A stretch of 64,000 nucleotides of DNA from Hyphococcus sp. (GCA_028289605.1 JANQON010000009.1:620001-684000); one strand, 5' to 3'; shown: positions 34,755 through 44,764, counted from the stretch's first letter. Numbers and translations are program-made. The notes: generated from the sequence alone by a model not told the origin.

Positions 34755-37700
34755 CTACGCAAACGCTTCGCAGTATTCCGCCCAGTCGGTTTCATCGACC
34801 AGCGCGGCGAACGGCGGATCGCCGTCCGACCCGGCGAACTGGCGTTCGACTTTCACGGTGACGGATGTGCTGAAAAACAGTATCTCGATTTCGACTTTCA
34901 GGGATGCTTGTCCGAACAACCTCGTCTTGCCTGGCGTCTTTTCAAAGGCAAGCGACAGGTGGAAGGTCAATGTGACGGAAATCAGTCCCAGTACGGACAG
35001 ATGTCCCTCGATCCGCACATAGCCTTCAAAGTAGACGCGTTTTTCCGGGTTGGCCTGCCAGCTAAAATAAAAGCCGGCGAAGATGGAAACGCCGCCGGAA
35101 GCAACGCCGAGATTGATCGACGCCGAGGCGCCGACTTCCAGCGCGGCTTCGAGTTCGCGCACCCCCTCCGCATCGATAGCGAGCGCGAAGAATCCGCCGC
35201 CGCCCAGCATCGAAACGGTGATGCAGAACGGGTCGTGCCGCTGAGAGAAGCCAAACTTAACGCTCGGCGGAGTGCCGGTGAACGGCAGATTAAACCCGGC
35301 GTTCAGCGTAATGTTCTGAACGGCTGCGACGCCGACCTCAATGCTCGGCAGGGCCAGGGAATAGCTGGCCGCGATGCCCGTGGGACTGAGCGAAATCGGC
35401 ACCGGATCGGTAAATCCGTCGAGCGGAATGTACTCTTTCAGGGAATTCACAAACTCCAGCGGGCCGCCGAAGAGGATCCCGTCCTGCGCTTTCAGATTGA
35501 CGGTAACGTCCTGTTTTTCACCGGGGCGCGACTTAAATCCAAGCAGATCGAAATCGAGAATGATAAAGCCGAAAAGATTGATCTTGAAGTTGTTAAGGGC
35601 GCCGTCGATCGTGGCTTCCGGGTCGCGTCCGTCACGATAGGCGATCAGTTTTGATTTGATCTCCAGCGCCGTGTTGCCGCTGGGAATAAAAATCGCAACC
35701 TCCTGAAGGTCGCGGGCGGTGAACTCGTAATTGGCTTCAACCCGATCAGGAAGTTCGATGTTTGTGAATTTCGGCACGTCGACTTCATCGGCGATGACGT
35801 CGAGTACTGTGGTGAAAAGTTCTTGTAAACTGACGACGCCAAACAGTTTCGCATTCGGCAAAAACTCAGCCGGATCGAATGTGCCGCTCAAGAATTGCTG
35901 CGGCGGGTCGGATTGAAACGGCGGTCCGTTAACGATGCCGAATTTGCGCGAGAGCGCCGACGGCAGAAGGTCCGGCGCGACCATGCCGCCAAATTTGTCG
36001 GATGGATTGCTCTCGCCGACGGGAGGGACTGACGCATTCAGAAGTTTGAGGAACAGCTGGCCGGGGTTTTGGGCTCCGTCGAAGCCTTCGTCGAGATACC
36101 TGGCCGCATACTCAACTGACGGCGCCGTATCGGACGCCAGCATCTGCTTAACCGCCGGCAAAACGACGCCCGCTTTTTGCACGCCTGGGTGGAAAAAGGG
36201 CGTCGCGTTCGTTGCAACGCCGCCGGTCGCGGGCGCGCCGCGGAAGCGCAGATATTGCGTCGGGATATTGGTGTCGGCGTCATCGCTCTGCCCGCCCGAT
36301 GTGGCTTGGGGAGCGTACTGAATAACCGCACCGCCCATCTCAGCTCGCGAGATTGGCGCGCCGCCAATCGATGTATCGTTATAAAAATCGGCGACAAGAT
36401 TTGCGTCCGCGTTGTTATTGTCCGGAAAGTCCTTGTTACGGCGGACAGAAACAAACATCTGCGGGACGGAAAACCCGATCCGGCGCCCGGCGCCGTCGAC
36501 GCCGATCAACTCGAAACGGAACGGCGCCGATTGTCCCAGCATCGGCACAAAGGCCTCGCGGCGAAGGCTCGTGTCATTGTCGTAAAAGCTGAGCGGCAAC
36601 GATGCGTTTACGCCGCTGCCGGGGGCCAGAAGGTTTGGCGTTACATCAGTGACCGCTTCAATGCGCTTGAAAGGAAAGTCGCGACCCTGATGCGCCTGGA
36701 ACGCCGCCGGGTAATTCTTTGCGCGTTCGCGGATGACAATAAAATAGCGTTGGCGCAGCGGCGCGACCCGGTGGTCGCCGCGCGTTTCAAATTTGCGTTC
36801 TGATATCTTGATAAGAGAGGCCGCATGTCCGAAGGGAAATAAAAACCCCGCGTAGACGACGCGTACATAGTGGTCGCGGGCGAGCGCCGCACGGTGGTTC
36901 CACCCGGTGAGGTCGACATCTTCGGGCAGCGTTTCGAGTCGCCAGTTGCCGTCAGAATCGAGCCAGCCGCCCAGCGCCGAGAGCATGAGTTTCTTTGAAA
37001 CGACCGGCTTGGGAATGTAGGCGCGATTGAAGTCCGCCTGATTTTCATTGTACCCGGCCGTCAGCTTGACGATCTGTTTGCGGTCGTCGCCGGAAAGCGC
37101 CCACAATCCAGGCTGGTTTTGCGTCGCCGCGTAATCGGGAGACCAGATCGCGCGAAGCGGCATCCGCCTGCGATCGTTCACGCCATCCGCCGTCTGAAGG
37201 CCGAGGCGCGTGTGCCACAACTCCGTGCGCGATCCGCGGGTCACCGTTTCGGTTGCGTGCGTGAAACCGGCCCCGGGGAGAGGCGACATCATGAGTCGAT
37301 ACGGGATTTCGAGCGACGTCGCGTTGTCAAGCGGCTCCCGGGGGACCAGACGGATCGGCACGGCAAGATCCGCGATATCCACATTCAGCGACGGGCGACG
37401 GGCCGCCGCTGCGTCCGTCGGGGCGGCCTCGACTACGCGGGCGGCGACGCCCGCTTCCAAAACGCCGCGTGTGGCGAGACGTTGGGAAGCGGTCTGCTTT
37501 CGGGTGACGCGGCCGAGACGGGTGTTCAGTTCCGCCTCCACAAGATCGTCAATCTGACGGTCGCTAAGCGGCCGGCCTTCCTTTGCAGCAAGCGCCGCCT
37601 CTGCAGCAACCGCGGCCGCCGCTTCGGGTATCGCAGCGACAACAGCATCTTGCTGATCCGCAGGCAGCGTCCGCAAGAGAGTCGCCGCTTCCGACTCGGC

Positions 37701-38453
37701 TGCGGCAAGCGTTTTGTCGAATTGCGCGCCCCCGCCGGAATTGCTGACCAGGCCGCTTAAGTCGAACGCGGCGGCGCCGACCAACGCTGGATTGATCACC
37801 GGCGGCGCTGACTTTGCGAGCGGATCCAGCACAAGAGGCCATGTGCGCATAGCGTCCAGCAAGGCGTCCTCAGTGAACGGAATGGATGAAACATCCCCCG
37901 GCATGGCGACAACGATGCGGCTGCCGCCGGAAATCCGCGCCTGCGCCGGTGTCGGCAGCGGAGGAAGAGGCTCGTTGCCGCCCGCCGGGGCGCTGGCTGG
38001 CTCACCCGCCTTCCCGATCCCGTAAGCGTTATTGCCGCTCTGACCCCCGAGCTCAAGGAACGCCTGCTCGGCGATCGCCTGCGGTTGGTGGCGAACAATG
38101 AGTTGTCCGCTTCGGTTCGCGTTAGTGCGCTGCAGCACGCGCAACCCGCTCTGAGAGACGATCCGCAAGTTCTTTAGCTCGACGTCCAACAGCAGCATGT
38201 CGTCGGGCCGACGGATGAAATAGATTTGCGGCGGGGCCTCTCGCAGGCGGAGTTTCTTTTCAAGAGACTGGAGCGCTTGCGGCGAAATCTCCAATGGTTC
38301 TGTCTGCATTCGGCGCGGTTGCGCGCTGGCCGCGCCCAGTGACGCCGCAGAAGCCGAGAGCGCCTGCATGACGCGTCGACGCGTTAATCGAAGCTTGTTC
38401 GAAAGGTCGCCGATCAGCGGACGCAGATCAGACTTGTTGCGGCCATCCTGCAT
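34755..38453 (-). CDS. Giant protein (1232 residues) with Tat-like signal, unknown function
   Basis: This is the first gene of a three-gene operon. The N-terminus has TRRRVMQALSASAASLGAASA (arginines at 25-27), which looks like a twin-arginine signal with a long leading region, so export in a folded state is likely. The middle contains an Ala/Glu-rich helical region (about residues 225-345). The last 250 residues alternate hydrophobic and polar residues in short strands (GASASINLGVASGGVSIFAG, GHLSVLGLISVTLTFHLSLAF, VEIEILFFSTSVTVKVERQF), suggesting a long beta-solenoid or barrel. I recognise no catalytic motif. Similar pairs of giant hypothetical proteins may exist in actinobacteria and myxobacteria, but that is memory, not a search. 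Confidence 0.8.
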   Translation of the reverse strand: MQDGRNKSDLRPLIGDLSNKLRLTRRRVMQALSASAASLGAASAQPRRMQTEPLEISPQALQSLEKKLRLREAPPQIYFIRRPDDMLLLDVELKNLRIVSQSGLRVLQRTNANRSGQLIVRHQPQAIAEQAFLELGGQSGNNAYGIGKAGEPASAPAGGNEPLPPLPTPAQARISGGSRIVVAMPGDVSSIPFTEDALLDAMRTWPLVLDPLAKSAPPVINPALVGAAAFDLSGLVSNSGGGAQFDKTLAAAESEAATLLRTLPADQQDAVVAAIPEAAAAVAAEAALAAKEGRPLSDRQIDDLVEAELNTRLGRVTRKQTASQRLATRGVLEAGVAARVVEAAPTDAAAARRPSLNVDIADLAVPIRLVPREPLDNATSLEIPYRLMMSPLPGAGFTHATETVTRGSRTELWHTRLGLQTADGVNDRRRMPLRAIWSPDYAATQNQPGLWALSGDDRKQIVKLTAGYNENQADFNRAYIPKPVVSKKLMLSALGGWLDSDGNWRLETLPEDVDLTGWNHRAALARDHYVRVVYAGFLFPFGHAASLIKISERKFETRGDHRVAPLRQRYFIVIRERAKNYPAAFQAHQGRDFPFKRIEAVTDVTPNLLAPGSGVNASLPLSFYDNDTSLRREAFVPMLGQSAPFRFELIGVDGAGRRIGFSVPQMFVSVRRNKDFPDNNNADANLVADFYNDTSIGGAPISRAEMGGAVIQYAPQATSGGQSDDADTNIPTQYLRFRGAPATGGVATNATPFFHPGVQKAGVVLPAVKQMLASDTAPSVEYAARYLDEGFDGAQNPGQLFLKLLNASVPPVGESNPSDKFGGMVAPDLLPSALSRKFGIVNGPPFQSDPPQQFLSGTFDPAEFLPNAKLFGVVSLQELFTTVLDVIADEVDVPKFTNIELPDRVEANYEFTARDLQEVAIFIPSGNTALEIKSKLIAYRDGRDPEATIDGALNNFKINLFGFIILDFDLLGFKSRPGEKQDVTVNLKAQDGILFGGPLEFVNSLKEYIPLDGFTDPVPISLSPTGIAASYSLALPSIEVGVAAVQNITLNAGFNLPFTGTPPSVKFGFSQRHDPFCITVSMLGGGGFFALAIDAEGVRELEAALEVGASASINLGVASGGVSIFAGFYFSWQANPEKRVYFEGYVRIEGHLSVLGLISVTLTFHLSLAFEKTPGKTRLFGQASLKVEIEILFFSTSVTVKVERQFAGSDGDPPFAALVDETDWAEYCEAFA

Positions 38454-38846
38454 AAGACTCTCCCCAGGTCTATTGCAATCAACATCAAATCCAGAAACAG
38501 CACGGGGCTATTTTTTAGGCATTACATGCACTTTTCGAACGATGCGGGGACGTCGCCTGAGCAGACTATTCTGATGGCGCCCAATACTCTCTCCCAAAGT
38601 ACCGTCCATTTAAAAACAGACGACAAATCTTGGCTTTTGGCAAGCGCTAATGACCGGTATGTGGGCGTAATTTAATCTTGCATTTTTCACACCGTTGCCG
38701 CTTTAGTTTCGATTGCGCCGATTTTTGAGACATGCAGTCGCCTGCACCGTGCAACCAAGTTTCTGAAAAGCGCTTCGCAGATGGAGGCCAAAAAAGCCAT
38801 TGCTTAAACAACGCGTACGCCTTCGCCAGGCCCATGCTGCCGCAAA
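38454..38846. other. Non-coding region (393 bp) upstream of the giant-protein operon
   Basis: This stretch is AT-richer than its surroundings. It should hold the promoter of the three-gene operon and the terminator of the decarboxylase gene. A 62-codon minus-strand frame (38647-38835), with a CEKCKIKL motif near its end, lacks a ribosome site and is not supported. I see no clear operator or hairpin with a T-run. Confidence 0.5.
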
Positions 38847-40247
38847 CTACTTTTCCATCAGGTCCACAATGATATCGTAAACTGACAAAACATCATCGCG
38901 CGTACAATCAAACTGTCCGGCTTGAAATCTGATGACAAACTCATTTTCAACGATTGTATGCGTCAGGTATGTTCGACCATCATCGTTGATTCGCTCAAGC
39001 AGTTGTTCGGTCGCACGACTCGCATTCATTCCGTTCGGAGTATATTGAAACGTGAACAACGAGAATCGGGGTTCTGTGACGATGCGGAAATCAGAGCGCC
39101 GCCCGATTTTTTGCGCAAGCTCTCGCGCCCACAACACATGATTTCTTATTCGGCTGCGCAGCCCTTCGAGGCCGTACGCTCGCAACAGAAACCAGAGCTT
39201 TAATGCGCGAAACTTCCTGCCCAATGGAATGGTCCATTCGCTATAGTTGACGACCTCATCTTGACCAAGCGTTTCCAGATATTCTGGTCTAAGGCCAAGC
39301 GTTTTGATTTGCGCTGCGGGATCGGCCAAGAACTGCACCGAACAGTCAAACTGCGCACCCAACCATTTATGCGGATTGAACACGATGCTGTCAGCGGCGT
39401 CGACGCCGTCCCATATGCCGCGAAATTCGGGGCAAATCATTGCCGCTCCAGCCCAGGCCGCATCAACATGAGTATAGAGGTTTTCACTTTTGGCGATTTC
39501 CAGAATTTCTCTTGGGCGATCGCATGCGCCCATCGACGTTCCGCCAATACAAAGCACAATACCCGCCGGCTCCATGCCGGACGCCCTGTCATTTTCAATC
39601 GCCGATCTGAGCGCATCAGGCCGCATCGAGTAGTTTTTGTCGGTCGGTATCCTCACCAGGTTTTTGTGGCCGACGCCTGAAATCCAAACGGCCTTTTCAA
39701 CTGAGGAGTGCGTTTCGGTCGATGCGTAAATGCGAGGTTGTTTTTCACCGGCAGAACCCGAAACGATCCCGCGCCAATCCCATGCGCGCTCGCGCATTGT
39801 TAGAATCGCCGCTAGGGTTGCGGTCGACGCACTGTCATGCACAACTCCCTTGAAATGCGGCGCAATTCCTAAGGCGCTGCGAAGCCACTCGGCCATACGC
39901 GTTTCCAATTCCGTTGCAGCGGGAGAGGTCTGCCACAACATGCATTGGGCGGCGAGCACCGACACCAACTGTTCCGCAATCATGGAGGCGGGAGCCGCAT
40001 TCGCCGGAAAATAGGCAAAAAAGCGCGGGTGCTGCCAATGCGTGATCCCGTCTGACACGATCCGATCGAAGTCAGCGAGTATTGTCTCCATTGGCTGGCC
40101 CTGTTCGGGGGGCGAAACCTCAAGCTGCTTCAGGATGTCTCCTGGTTGGGTTTGCGCTCTAACCGGCCGGTCCGATAGCGTTTTCAAGTAGTTTTGTCCC
40201 CAGGACGCCGCCCATTTGGACCAGTGTTCGTAATCGGCGTATTTCAT
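38847..40247 (-). CDS. Pyridoxal-phosphate group II (aromatic L-amino acid-type) decarboxylase
   Basis: This 466-residue cytoplasmic decarboxylase is of the DOPA/tryptophan/tyrosine group. The PLP lysine is K294 in NPHKWLGAQFD, the pyridine-binding aspartate is D262 in HVDAAWAG, and H180 in ASTETHSSVEKA is the ring-stacking histidine. The N-terminal WQHPRFFAYFPAN is also diagnostic. It would convert an aromatic amino acid to the amine and CO2. Which one cannot be settled. The exported metallo-hydrolase gene lies upstream on the same strand, separated by 215 bases, and a Lrp/AsnC regulator gene is divergent from that one. Confidence 0.93.
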   Translation of the reverse strand: MKYADYEHWSKWAASWGQNYLKTLSDRPVRAQTQPGDILKQLEVSPPEQGQPMETILADFDRIVSDGITHWQHPRFFAYFPANAAPASMIAEQLVSVLAAQCMLWQTSPAATELETRMAEWLRSALGIAPHFKGVVHDSASTATLAAILTMRERAWDWRGIVSGSAGEKQPRIYASTETHSSVEKAVWISGVGHKNLVRIPTDKNYSMRPDALRSAIENDRASGMEPAGIVLCIGGTSMGACDRPREILEIAKSENLYTHVDAAWAGAAMICPEFRGIWDGVDAADSIVFNPHKWLGAQFDCSVQFLADPAAQIKTLGLRPEYLETLGQDEVVNYSEWTIPLGRKFRALKLWFLLRAYGLEGLRSRIRNHVLWARELAQKIGRRSDFRIVTEPRFSLFTFQYTPNGMNASRATEQLLERINDDGRTYLTHTIVENEFVIRFQAGQFDCTRDDVLSVYDIIVDLMEK

Positions 40248-40462
40248 ATGCGTGCTTCATCCGTCATCGCAGTTCAGCGCGGTCTCGCTCGTCAGCCAAC
40301 TGGGGTTGATATGCCGCGGGCTAACGCGGAAGCAATAAATGCAGAGCCTGCGCTCGTCTAGCTGGCGCCAATGCTGAATGCGCTGATGACGTCGGCTCCG
40401 TCCAACCGAACCAGCTGGCGCCGAGGCGCCTTCCAACACGACGACCTAGACGTTCAATTCTT

Positions 40463-42226
40463 CTATTTTGGGGATGACGACGCTCGAGACGCCGCGATTT
40501 CACGCACCTTTTCCAAATGCCAGTCTTCCACCAATCCCCCTGCGTGAACGTTATAAATTTTCTCAATGTCGAGGCCGGACTGATCAAGCCACTCCACAAA
40601 GTATATCGAAAGGTCAATCGATTCCGGCGGAGGGAAATCCGCCGCCGCGACCGGATATATGAAGCCGGTCGTGTATAGGATCTTCTGCTTCGGCAAATAT
40701 ACCATCAAGTAGTTTTGCGCTTTGGGATTGCCGTCCGGCAATTCGATTAAGCGCACTTCCATGTCGCCATTTTCAACTGCGTATTCGCCGTCAACAACTG
40801 TGATGATCGGCTTGGACTGCGAACCGGTTAGCGCGTCGGGCGACAATGTGAAGGTCGACGCCGCAGCTTGCTTCGCCATTTGTGCGGCGCTGACACCCGC
40901 CAGGATTTCGACATCTTCGGCGATGAATGGGCGAAGTCCGCCAATGTGATCACTGTGGTGGTGCGTTAGGACGACGTATTTAAGCGGTTTGTCCGGAACA
41001 GCCGTCTTGATTGCGCGAAGATATTTTTCTCCCAGGGAACTTGTTCCGTCGCCGGTAGACCAGTTCATAGGGGGGATTTGCTGCATCTCATACCAGCCGG
41101 TCGGCGCATCCACAGCCAAAACAAAATCGGCGAACTCGACAAACAGAAGCTGGAAACCGGGGCGCAGGCTGCGTGCGAGATATACTTCCGGCGCGACGCG
41201 ATCGATTATCGGCTCTCGGCCGCCGTAAGGTACGAATGTCGTTCGGGGCTCGAGGACCTCCGGCCGCGGCCCAATGGAAAAATCGGGCGGCGCATCGAAA
41301 CCGCCGGCGTCTGCACCCAACGCAACCGCCATAGTTGCATCCTTCATCTGTTTTCCATCAAGGAAAACGCGATATCGGCGCGGCGCTGTAAGGTCCTGTC
41401 GCTTGGCGTACCGATCCCAGCGCCACTCTACTTCAACATCGCCCAGAAGAGGCATGTCGATAATTGTCGAAGCGCTGGCAAGCAGACGAGATTCCTGATC
41501 GATATGCAACGTCAGCAGGTCGCCTGCCTCCGTAACATATGAGACCCTGTCGTATGCTGTTCCGGTGTCCGCGCGAGGTCCTAGGTTCTGAAGCGTCTGG
41601 CGTCTTTGAAGCGCGTCCGCGAGAAGCACATTCGGCAGCACCCGCTGATATCGCTCCTTCGCATCGACGACAGTTTCCCTCGGCAGATAGCCGCCGCTTT
41701 TGGTGCGAAAATCGAGAAAAGGGACGCGCCCGTCGCTGTCGTAGATTTCACCGAGTTGTTGGTTTGAAGAGAAATAATTGAACCAATCGATTTCGTATCG
41801 GAGACGGTCGCCGGCTAAGTCGGCGACAATGCGCTCCTTTATTGGCGTGATCTCGCTGCGCCCGGGACTGCGCCCCTGCATTCGGACCGAAAGATCAAAA
41901 GAGCCTTCCAATTCGACAACAACTCCGGAGTCCGTAATGTCGTCGATGCCGCCATGCGCCGCCAGCGAGCGCTCGACGACGGAGAGCGCAGCCTGATATG
42001 AAGAAAGACGCGTCGGCGCATCGGCCAGCGCCGAGCTTGTCAATCCGCAGAAACACGCCAACGCCCAGACGAAACCGTGAATTGTTGGCCAAACGACGCG
42101 AGAGCAATTCACGACAGGCATGCTGCGTTCTGATGGGGCATATAGCGACCTCCGGACCGCAAAACTGCGCTTGTCTGGATCGTTTTTTGGTAATCGCAAA
42201 GCCAAGCTAACCCGTTGAAACGACAT
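40463..42226 (-). CDS. Exported metallo-beta-lactamase-fold hydrolase
   Basis: This 587-residue protein has a C-terminal metallo-beta-lactamase domain (about residues 370-570) with metal motif HHHSDH (H422, H424, D426, H427), preceded by about 300 residues of beta-rich sequence found in related periplasmic hydrolases. ATG 42226 has an AGGAGC site seven bases upstream. A second start at ATG 42121 would open directly with a classical signal peptide (WALACFCGLTSSALA), so the true start is unsettled, but export is likely either way. The substrate is unknown. The divergent Lrp/AsnC-type regulator gene starts about 140 bases away and may control it. Confidence 0.85.
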   Translation of the reverse strand: MSFQRVSLALRLPKNDPDKRSFAVRRSLYAPSERSMPVVNCSRVVWPTIHGFVWALACFCGLTSSALADAPTRLSSYQAALSVVERSLAAHGGIDDITDSGVVVELEGSFDLSVRMQGRSPGRSEITPIKERIVADLAGDRLRYEIDWFNYFSSNQQLGEIYDSDGRVPFLDFRTKSGGYLPRETVVDAKERYQRVLPNVLLADALQRRQTLQNLGPRADTGTAYDRVSYVTEAGDLLTLHIDQESRLLASASTIIDMPLLGDVEVEWRWDRYAKRQDLTAPRRYRVFLDGKQMKDATMAVALGADAGGFDAPPDFSIGPRPEVLEPRTTFVPYGGREPIIDRVAPEVYLARSLRPGFQLLFVEFADFVLAVDAPTGWYEMQQIPPMNWSTGDGTSSLGEKYLRAIKTAVPDKPLKYVVLTHHHSDHIGGLRPFIAEDVEILAGVSAAQMAKQAAASTFTLSPDALTGSQSKPIITVVDGEYAVENGDMEVRLIELPDGNPKAQNYLMVYLPKQKILYTTGFIYPVAAADFPPPESIDLSIYFVEWLDQSGLDIEKIYNVHAGGLVEDWHLEKVREIAASRASSSPK

Positions 42227-42366
42227 TCATTGCTCCTGTTGTGCGCTGATACAAGCTTCTGTCCGGCCGGAGCCCTAGTGCCATATGATCGACGCAAAGT
42301 GCGCGCAAAAAACTTGTGCCCAGCGCAGGATTCCTGCACAACGACGCCAGCACACTCAGGGCCGCC

Positions 42367-42804
42367 ATGAACCTCGACGACCGCGACCGCAGCATACTGT
42401 CCATCCTGTCTCGTGACGCATGGCTTTCCTATGTTCAACTTGGCGCAGAGGTTAACCTGTCGCCAAGCGCCGTTCAGCGTCGGGTGGAGAAGCTGAAATC
42501 AGCCGGGGTTATTCAAGGCGCGCGTGCGCAAATCGATCCCGAAGCGCTTGGAAGTCCGCTTCGAATTTACATACTGATAGAACTCGAAAACGAAGCCAGC
42601 GCCACAATCAGTCGTTTTCGCAGGAAAATTGAATCTTATGAAGGCGTCGTTGAGGCTCACTATGTCGCCGGCGCCGTGGATCTCGTTGTGACTCTGCAGG
42701 TGCCCAGCATGTCCAGATATGCGCTGTTCGCCGAACGCCATCTCAATGACAATCCGAGCGTAAAGACATACAAAACACTAACGAGCTTGAAGCCGCTGGT
42801 GTGA
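42367..42804 (+). CDS. Lrp/AsnC-family regulator
   Basis: This 145-residue protein has an N-terminal winged helix (LDDRDRSILSILSRDAWLSYVQLGAEVNLSPSAVQRRVEKLKSAGVI, of which residues 20-45 form the helix-turn-helix) and a C-terminal RAM ligand-binding domain (about 65-140). ATG 42367 is chosen because family members begin right before the MNLDDRDR segment. It likely senses an amino acid or related metabolite. The divergent metallo-hydrolase and the downstream amino acid decarboxylase are its likely targets, which would fit an aromatic amino acid as effector. Confidence 0.92.
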   Translation: MNLDDRDRSILSILSRDAWLSYVQLGAEVNLSPSAVQRRVEKLKSAGVIQGARAQIDPEALGSPLRIYILIELENEASATISRFRRKIESYEGVVEAHYVAGAVDLVVTLQVPSMSRYALFAERHLNDNPSVKTYKTLTSLKPLV

Positions 42805-43061
42805 ACGGCCCGAACAAAATTTGGCAAACCATTGTGGGCAAAGCTCGCTTGTTGTGAAAGCATGACACCACTCGGCGTTTGAACGCTTGTTTCGGACTCA
42901 AATAAGCTTTGCGCCTGACAACAATGCTGATTCAGCTAGCCTCCTCGGCACATCCAAACTGCGGAGAAAAGACGCGATAGATTGGAGGGGCCGTTTTCCA
43001 GCCGGATCAGGCGGTGATAGAATGGAAGGCCGCGCATTCTGGCGACATACGGGATTGAAAT

Positions 43062-43544
43062 ATGAGTTGGTCTACGCAACGGCTTAATGATGACTTTCTG
43101 TTCTTGGACGGTCGGTGGCGGATTGCGCATGAGAGACTTGATAAGCGACGAGAAGACTCAACAAGTTGGTCAACGTTCGAAACAGATTACGAATGCCAGT
43201 CTTTTCTGCAGGGCCTGGCAAATGTTGATCGCCTCTGGGGCGAGATGAACGGGCAGTATTTTGAAGGAGCGAGCGTCAGAACATTTGATCAACTGGCGAA
43301 ACAATGGACAATCTATTGGATGGATACGCGGTTTCCGACGTTGCAGGAGCAAGTGCGCGGCAAATTCGTTGGCGACCGCGGCGAGTTTCACGGGCAAACG
43401 GACATGAATGGCAAGGCTATCGATGTTCGTTTTTTATGGTTGAAGCAATCGGCTGACAAAGCACAGTGGGAACAAGCCTACAAGCACCCGGAGACCGGGG
43501 CGTGGGAGACCAACTGGATCATGCGATTCACGCGCGCGCGTTAA
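43062..43544 (+). CDS. Lipocalin-like (DUF1579-type) protein of unknown function
   Basis: This 160-residue soluble protein has no signal peptide. Its repeated beta-strand pattern (FLFLDGRWRIAHERL, SVRTFDQLAKQWTIYWMD, VRFLWL, WEQAYKHPETGAWETNWIMRFTR) resembles the DUF1579 and heme-binding lipocalin-like groups. No catalytic motif is visible. It stands alone, with 257 bases before it and the convergent hydrolase gene after it. The family call is by general appearance only. Confidence 0.6.
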   Translation: MSWSTQRLNDDFLFLDGRWRIAHERLDKRREDSTSWSTFETDYECQSFLQGLANVDRLWGEMNGQYFEGASVRTFDQLAKQWTIYWMDTRFPTLQEQVRGKFVGDRGEFHGQTDMNGKAIDVRFLWLKQSADKAQWEQAYKHPETGAWETNWIMRFTRAR

Positions 43545-43637
43545 TGTCGCCGATAGGCGGAAACCTGCAGAGATGAGTCGGCGATCAGGCGCCGCCGTTC
43601 CGCAATTGCACGGGCAGCCGTCCCGAAAGGCGTCAGG

Positions 43638-44672
43638 TCACTTGGCGATGTGCCGCCTGATTGCGTCTGTGACAGATTCAGGTTCCTCGATATGCGGACG
43701 GTGACCGACGCCTTCGAGTTCCAGAAAATCTATATCGTCCGCGCTGGCTTCTAACGCCGAAATAGTCTTGCCGGAAATGAGAGCATCGTCGCTTCCCCAA
43801 ATAAAGAGCGCGGCCGCTGAAAGGCGCGCGCCTCTTGCTGGGAAATAGTCGCTCGCCGTCACCTCGTCTGGCGCTGGTATGTTTGCTCGATACCAGTTCA
43901 AATGAGCGTTGATGCGCTTCGGATTACCGGTAGCGTTTTGAAACGCCTGCCCCTCCGCAACGCTGAGTTTTCCTTCGCGCACAAGCGGTTCATGGACTGA
44001 CGAATAGATCTGGGGCCCAGCGCGCATGACCAATAATATGACCGGATTCGCCTGCTTAAAGCGTTCTACATAAGCGAACGTTTCACGGTGATCTTCGTCT
44101 GATTGAATCAAATCAAGCAGAACGTTTAGCGGCGGGGCGCTCATGCCGGTGACAGTGTGCACGCGTTCAGGATACTGCATTGAAAACCCGATCGCGAGCC
44201 CGGCCCCGAGATCGTGGCCGACAATATGGACTCTGTCTTCGCCCAGGTAATCGATGAATGCGCGTACATGCTCAGCCATTGCGTCGAAACGATAGGCTTC
44301 AACATCTGCGGGCGTATCCGATCGACCGGCGCCGAGACCGTCGATGGCGATCACCCGGTAGTCCGACTTCAACGCTTCCATCTGCCTGATATGTGAGCAC
44401 CAGAACGACGCAAATCCGTGCAGAAAGACAATCGTCTCTTCACCGTCGCCGGCTTCAACATAATGAAGCGTGCGCCCTTCGTGCTCGAAATACCCTTCTG
44501 TAAATGTTTCAGCGCCTCTTCCATTGGCGTTGGCGGTTAAAACTGCCGGATCCGCTTCAGCCCGATCAACAGCAAGCGGCGTCATTGCCCAAATGGCGAG
44601 CGCCGCTGCGGCAACGATAAGGAGTCCCAACAAAAGAATAAAAAAATTGCGAAGTCTCACATTCTGTCCCAT
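43638..44672 (-). CDS. Alpha/beta hydrolase (epoxide hydrolase/dehalogenase-like), membrane-anchored
   Basis: This 344-residue protein has an N-terminal membrane anchor (about residues 10-30, FILLLGLLIVAAAALAIWAM). It then has the alpha/beta-hydrolase fold with the oxyanion motif FLHGFASFW, an aspartate at the nucleophile elbow, GHDLGAG (D154), and histidine in GVGHRPHIEEP. An Asp nucleophile fits haloalkane dehalogenases, fluoroacetate dehalogenases and epoxide hydrolases rather than esterases. The active domain should face the periplasm. It follows the PQQ dehydrogenase gene by 92 bases in a catabolic operon, so it may open an epoxide or remove a halide from the substrate. Confidence 0.85.
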   Translation of the reverse strand: MGQNVRLRNFFILLLGLLIVAAAALAIWAMTPLAVDRAEADPAVLTANANGRGAETFTEGYFEHEGRTLHYVEAGDGEETIVFLHGFASFWCSHIRQMEALKSDYRVIAIDGLGAGRSDTPADVEAYRFDAMAEHVRAFIDYLGEDRVHIVGHDLGAGLAIGFSMQYPERVHTVTGMSAPPLNVLLDLIQSDEDHRETFAYVERFKQANPVILLVMRAGPQIYSSVHEPLVREGKLSVAEGQAFQNATGNPKRINAHLNWYRANIPAPDEVTASDYFPARGARLSAAALFIWGSDDALISGKTISALEASADDIDFLELEGVGHRPHIEEPESVTDAIRRHIAK

Positions 44673-44764
44673 TGCGTTCGATCGCCAAATGAACCGACGC
44701 TGTTCAGCGAAGCGGTTTGCCGCGAGTAGCGTCTGCTTCCGCGGCGCACCGATGGCGGAATTGT

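Noticed and set aside
34650..35654. A 334-codon plus-strand frame opposite the giant genes
   Set aside because: It is highly basic with no ribosome site or family features; it crosses the junction of two well-packed minus-strand genes.
38647..38835. A 62-codon minus-strand frame with a CEKCKIKL motif
   Set aside because: No ribosome site, a poor fit of codon use, and only one CxxC motif; not enough to call a gene.
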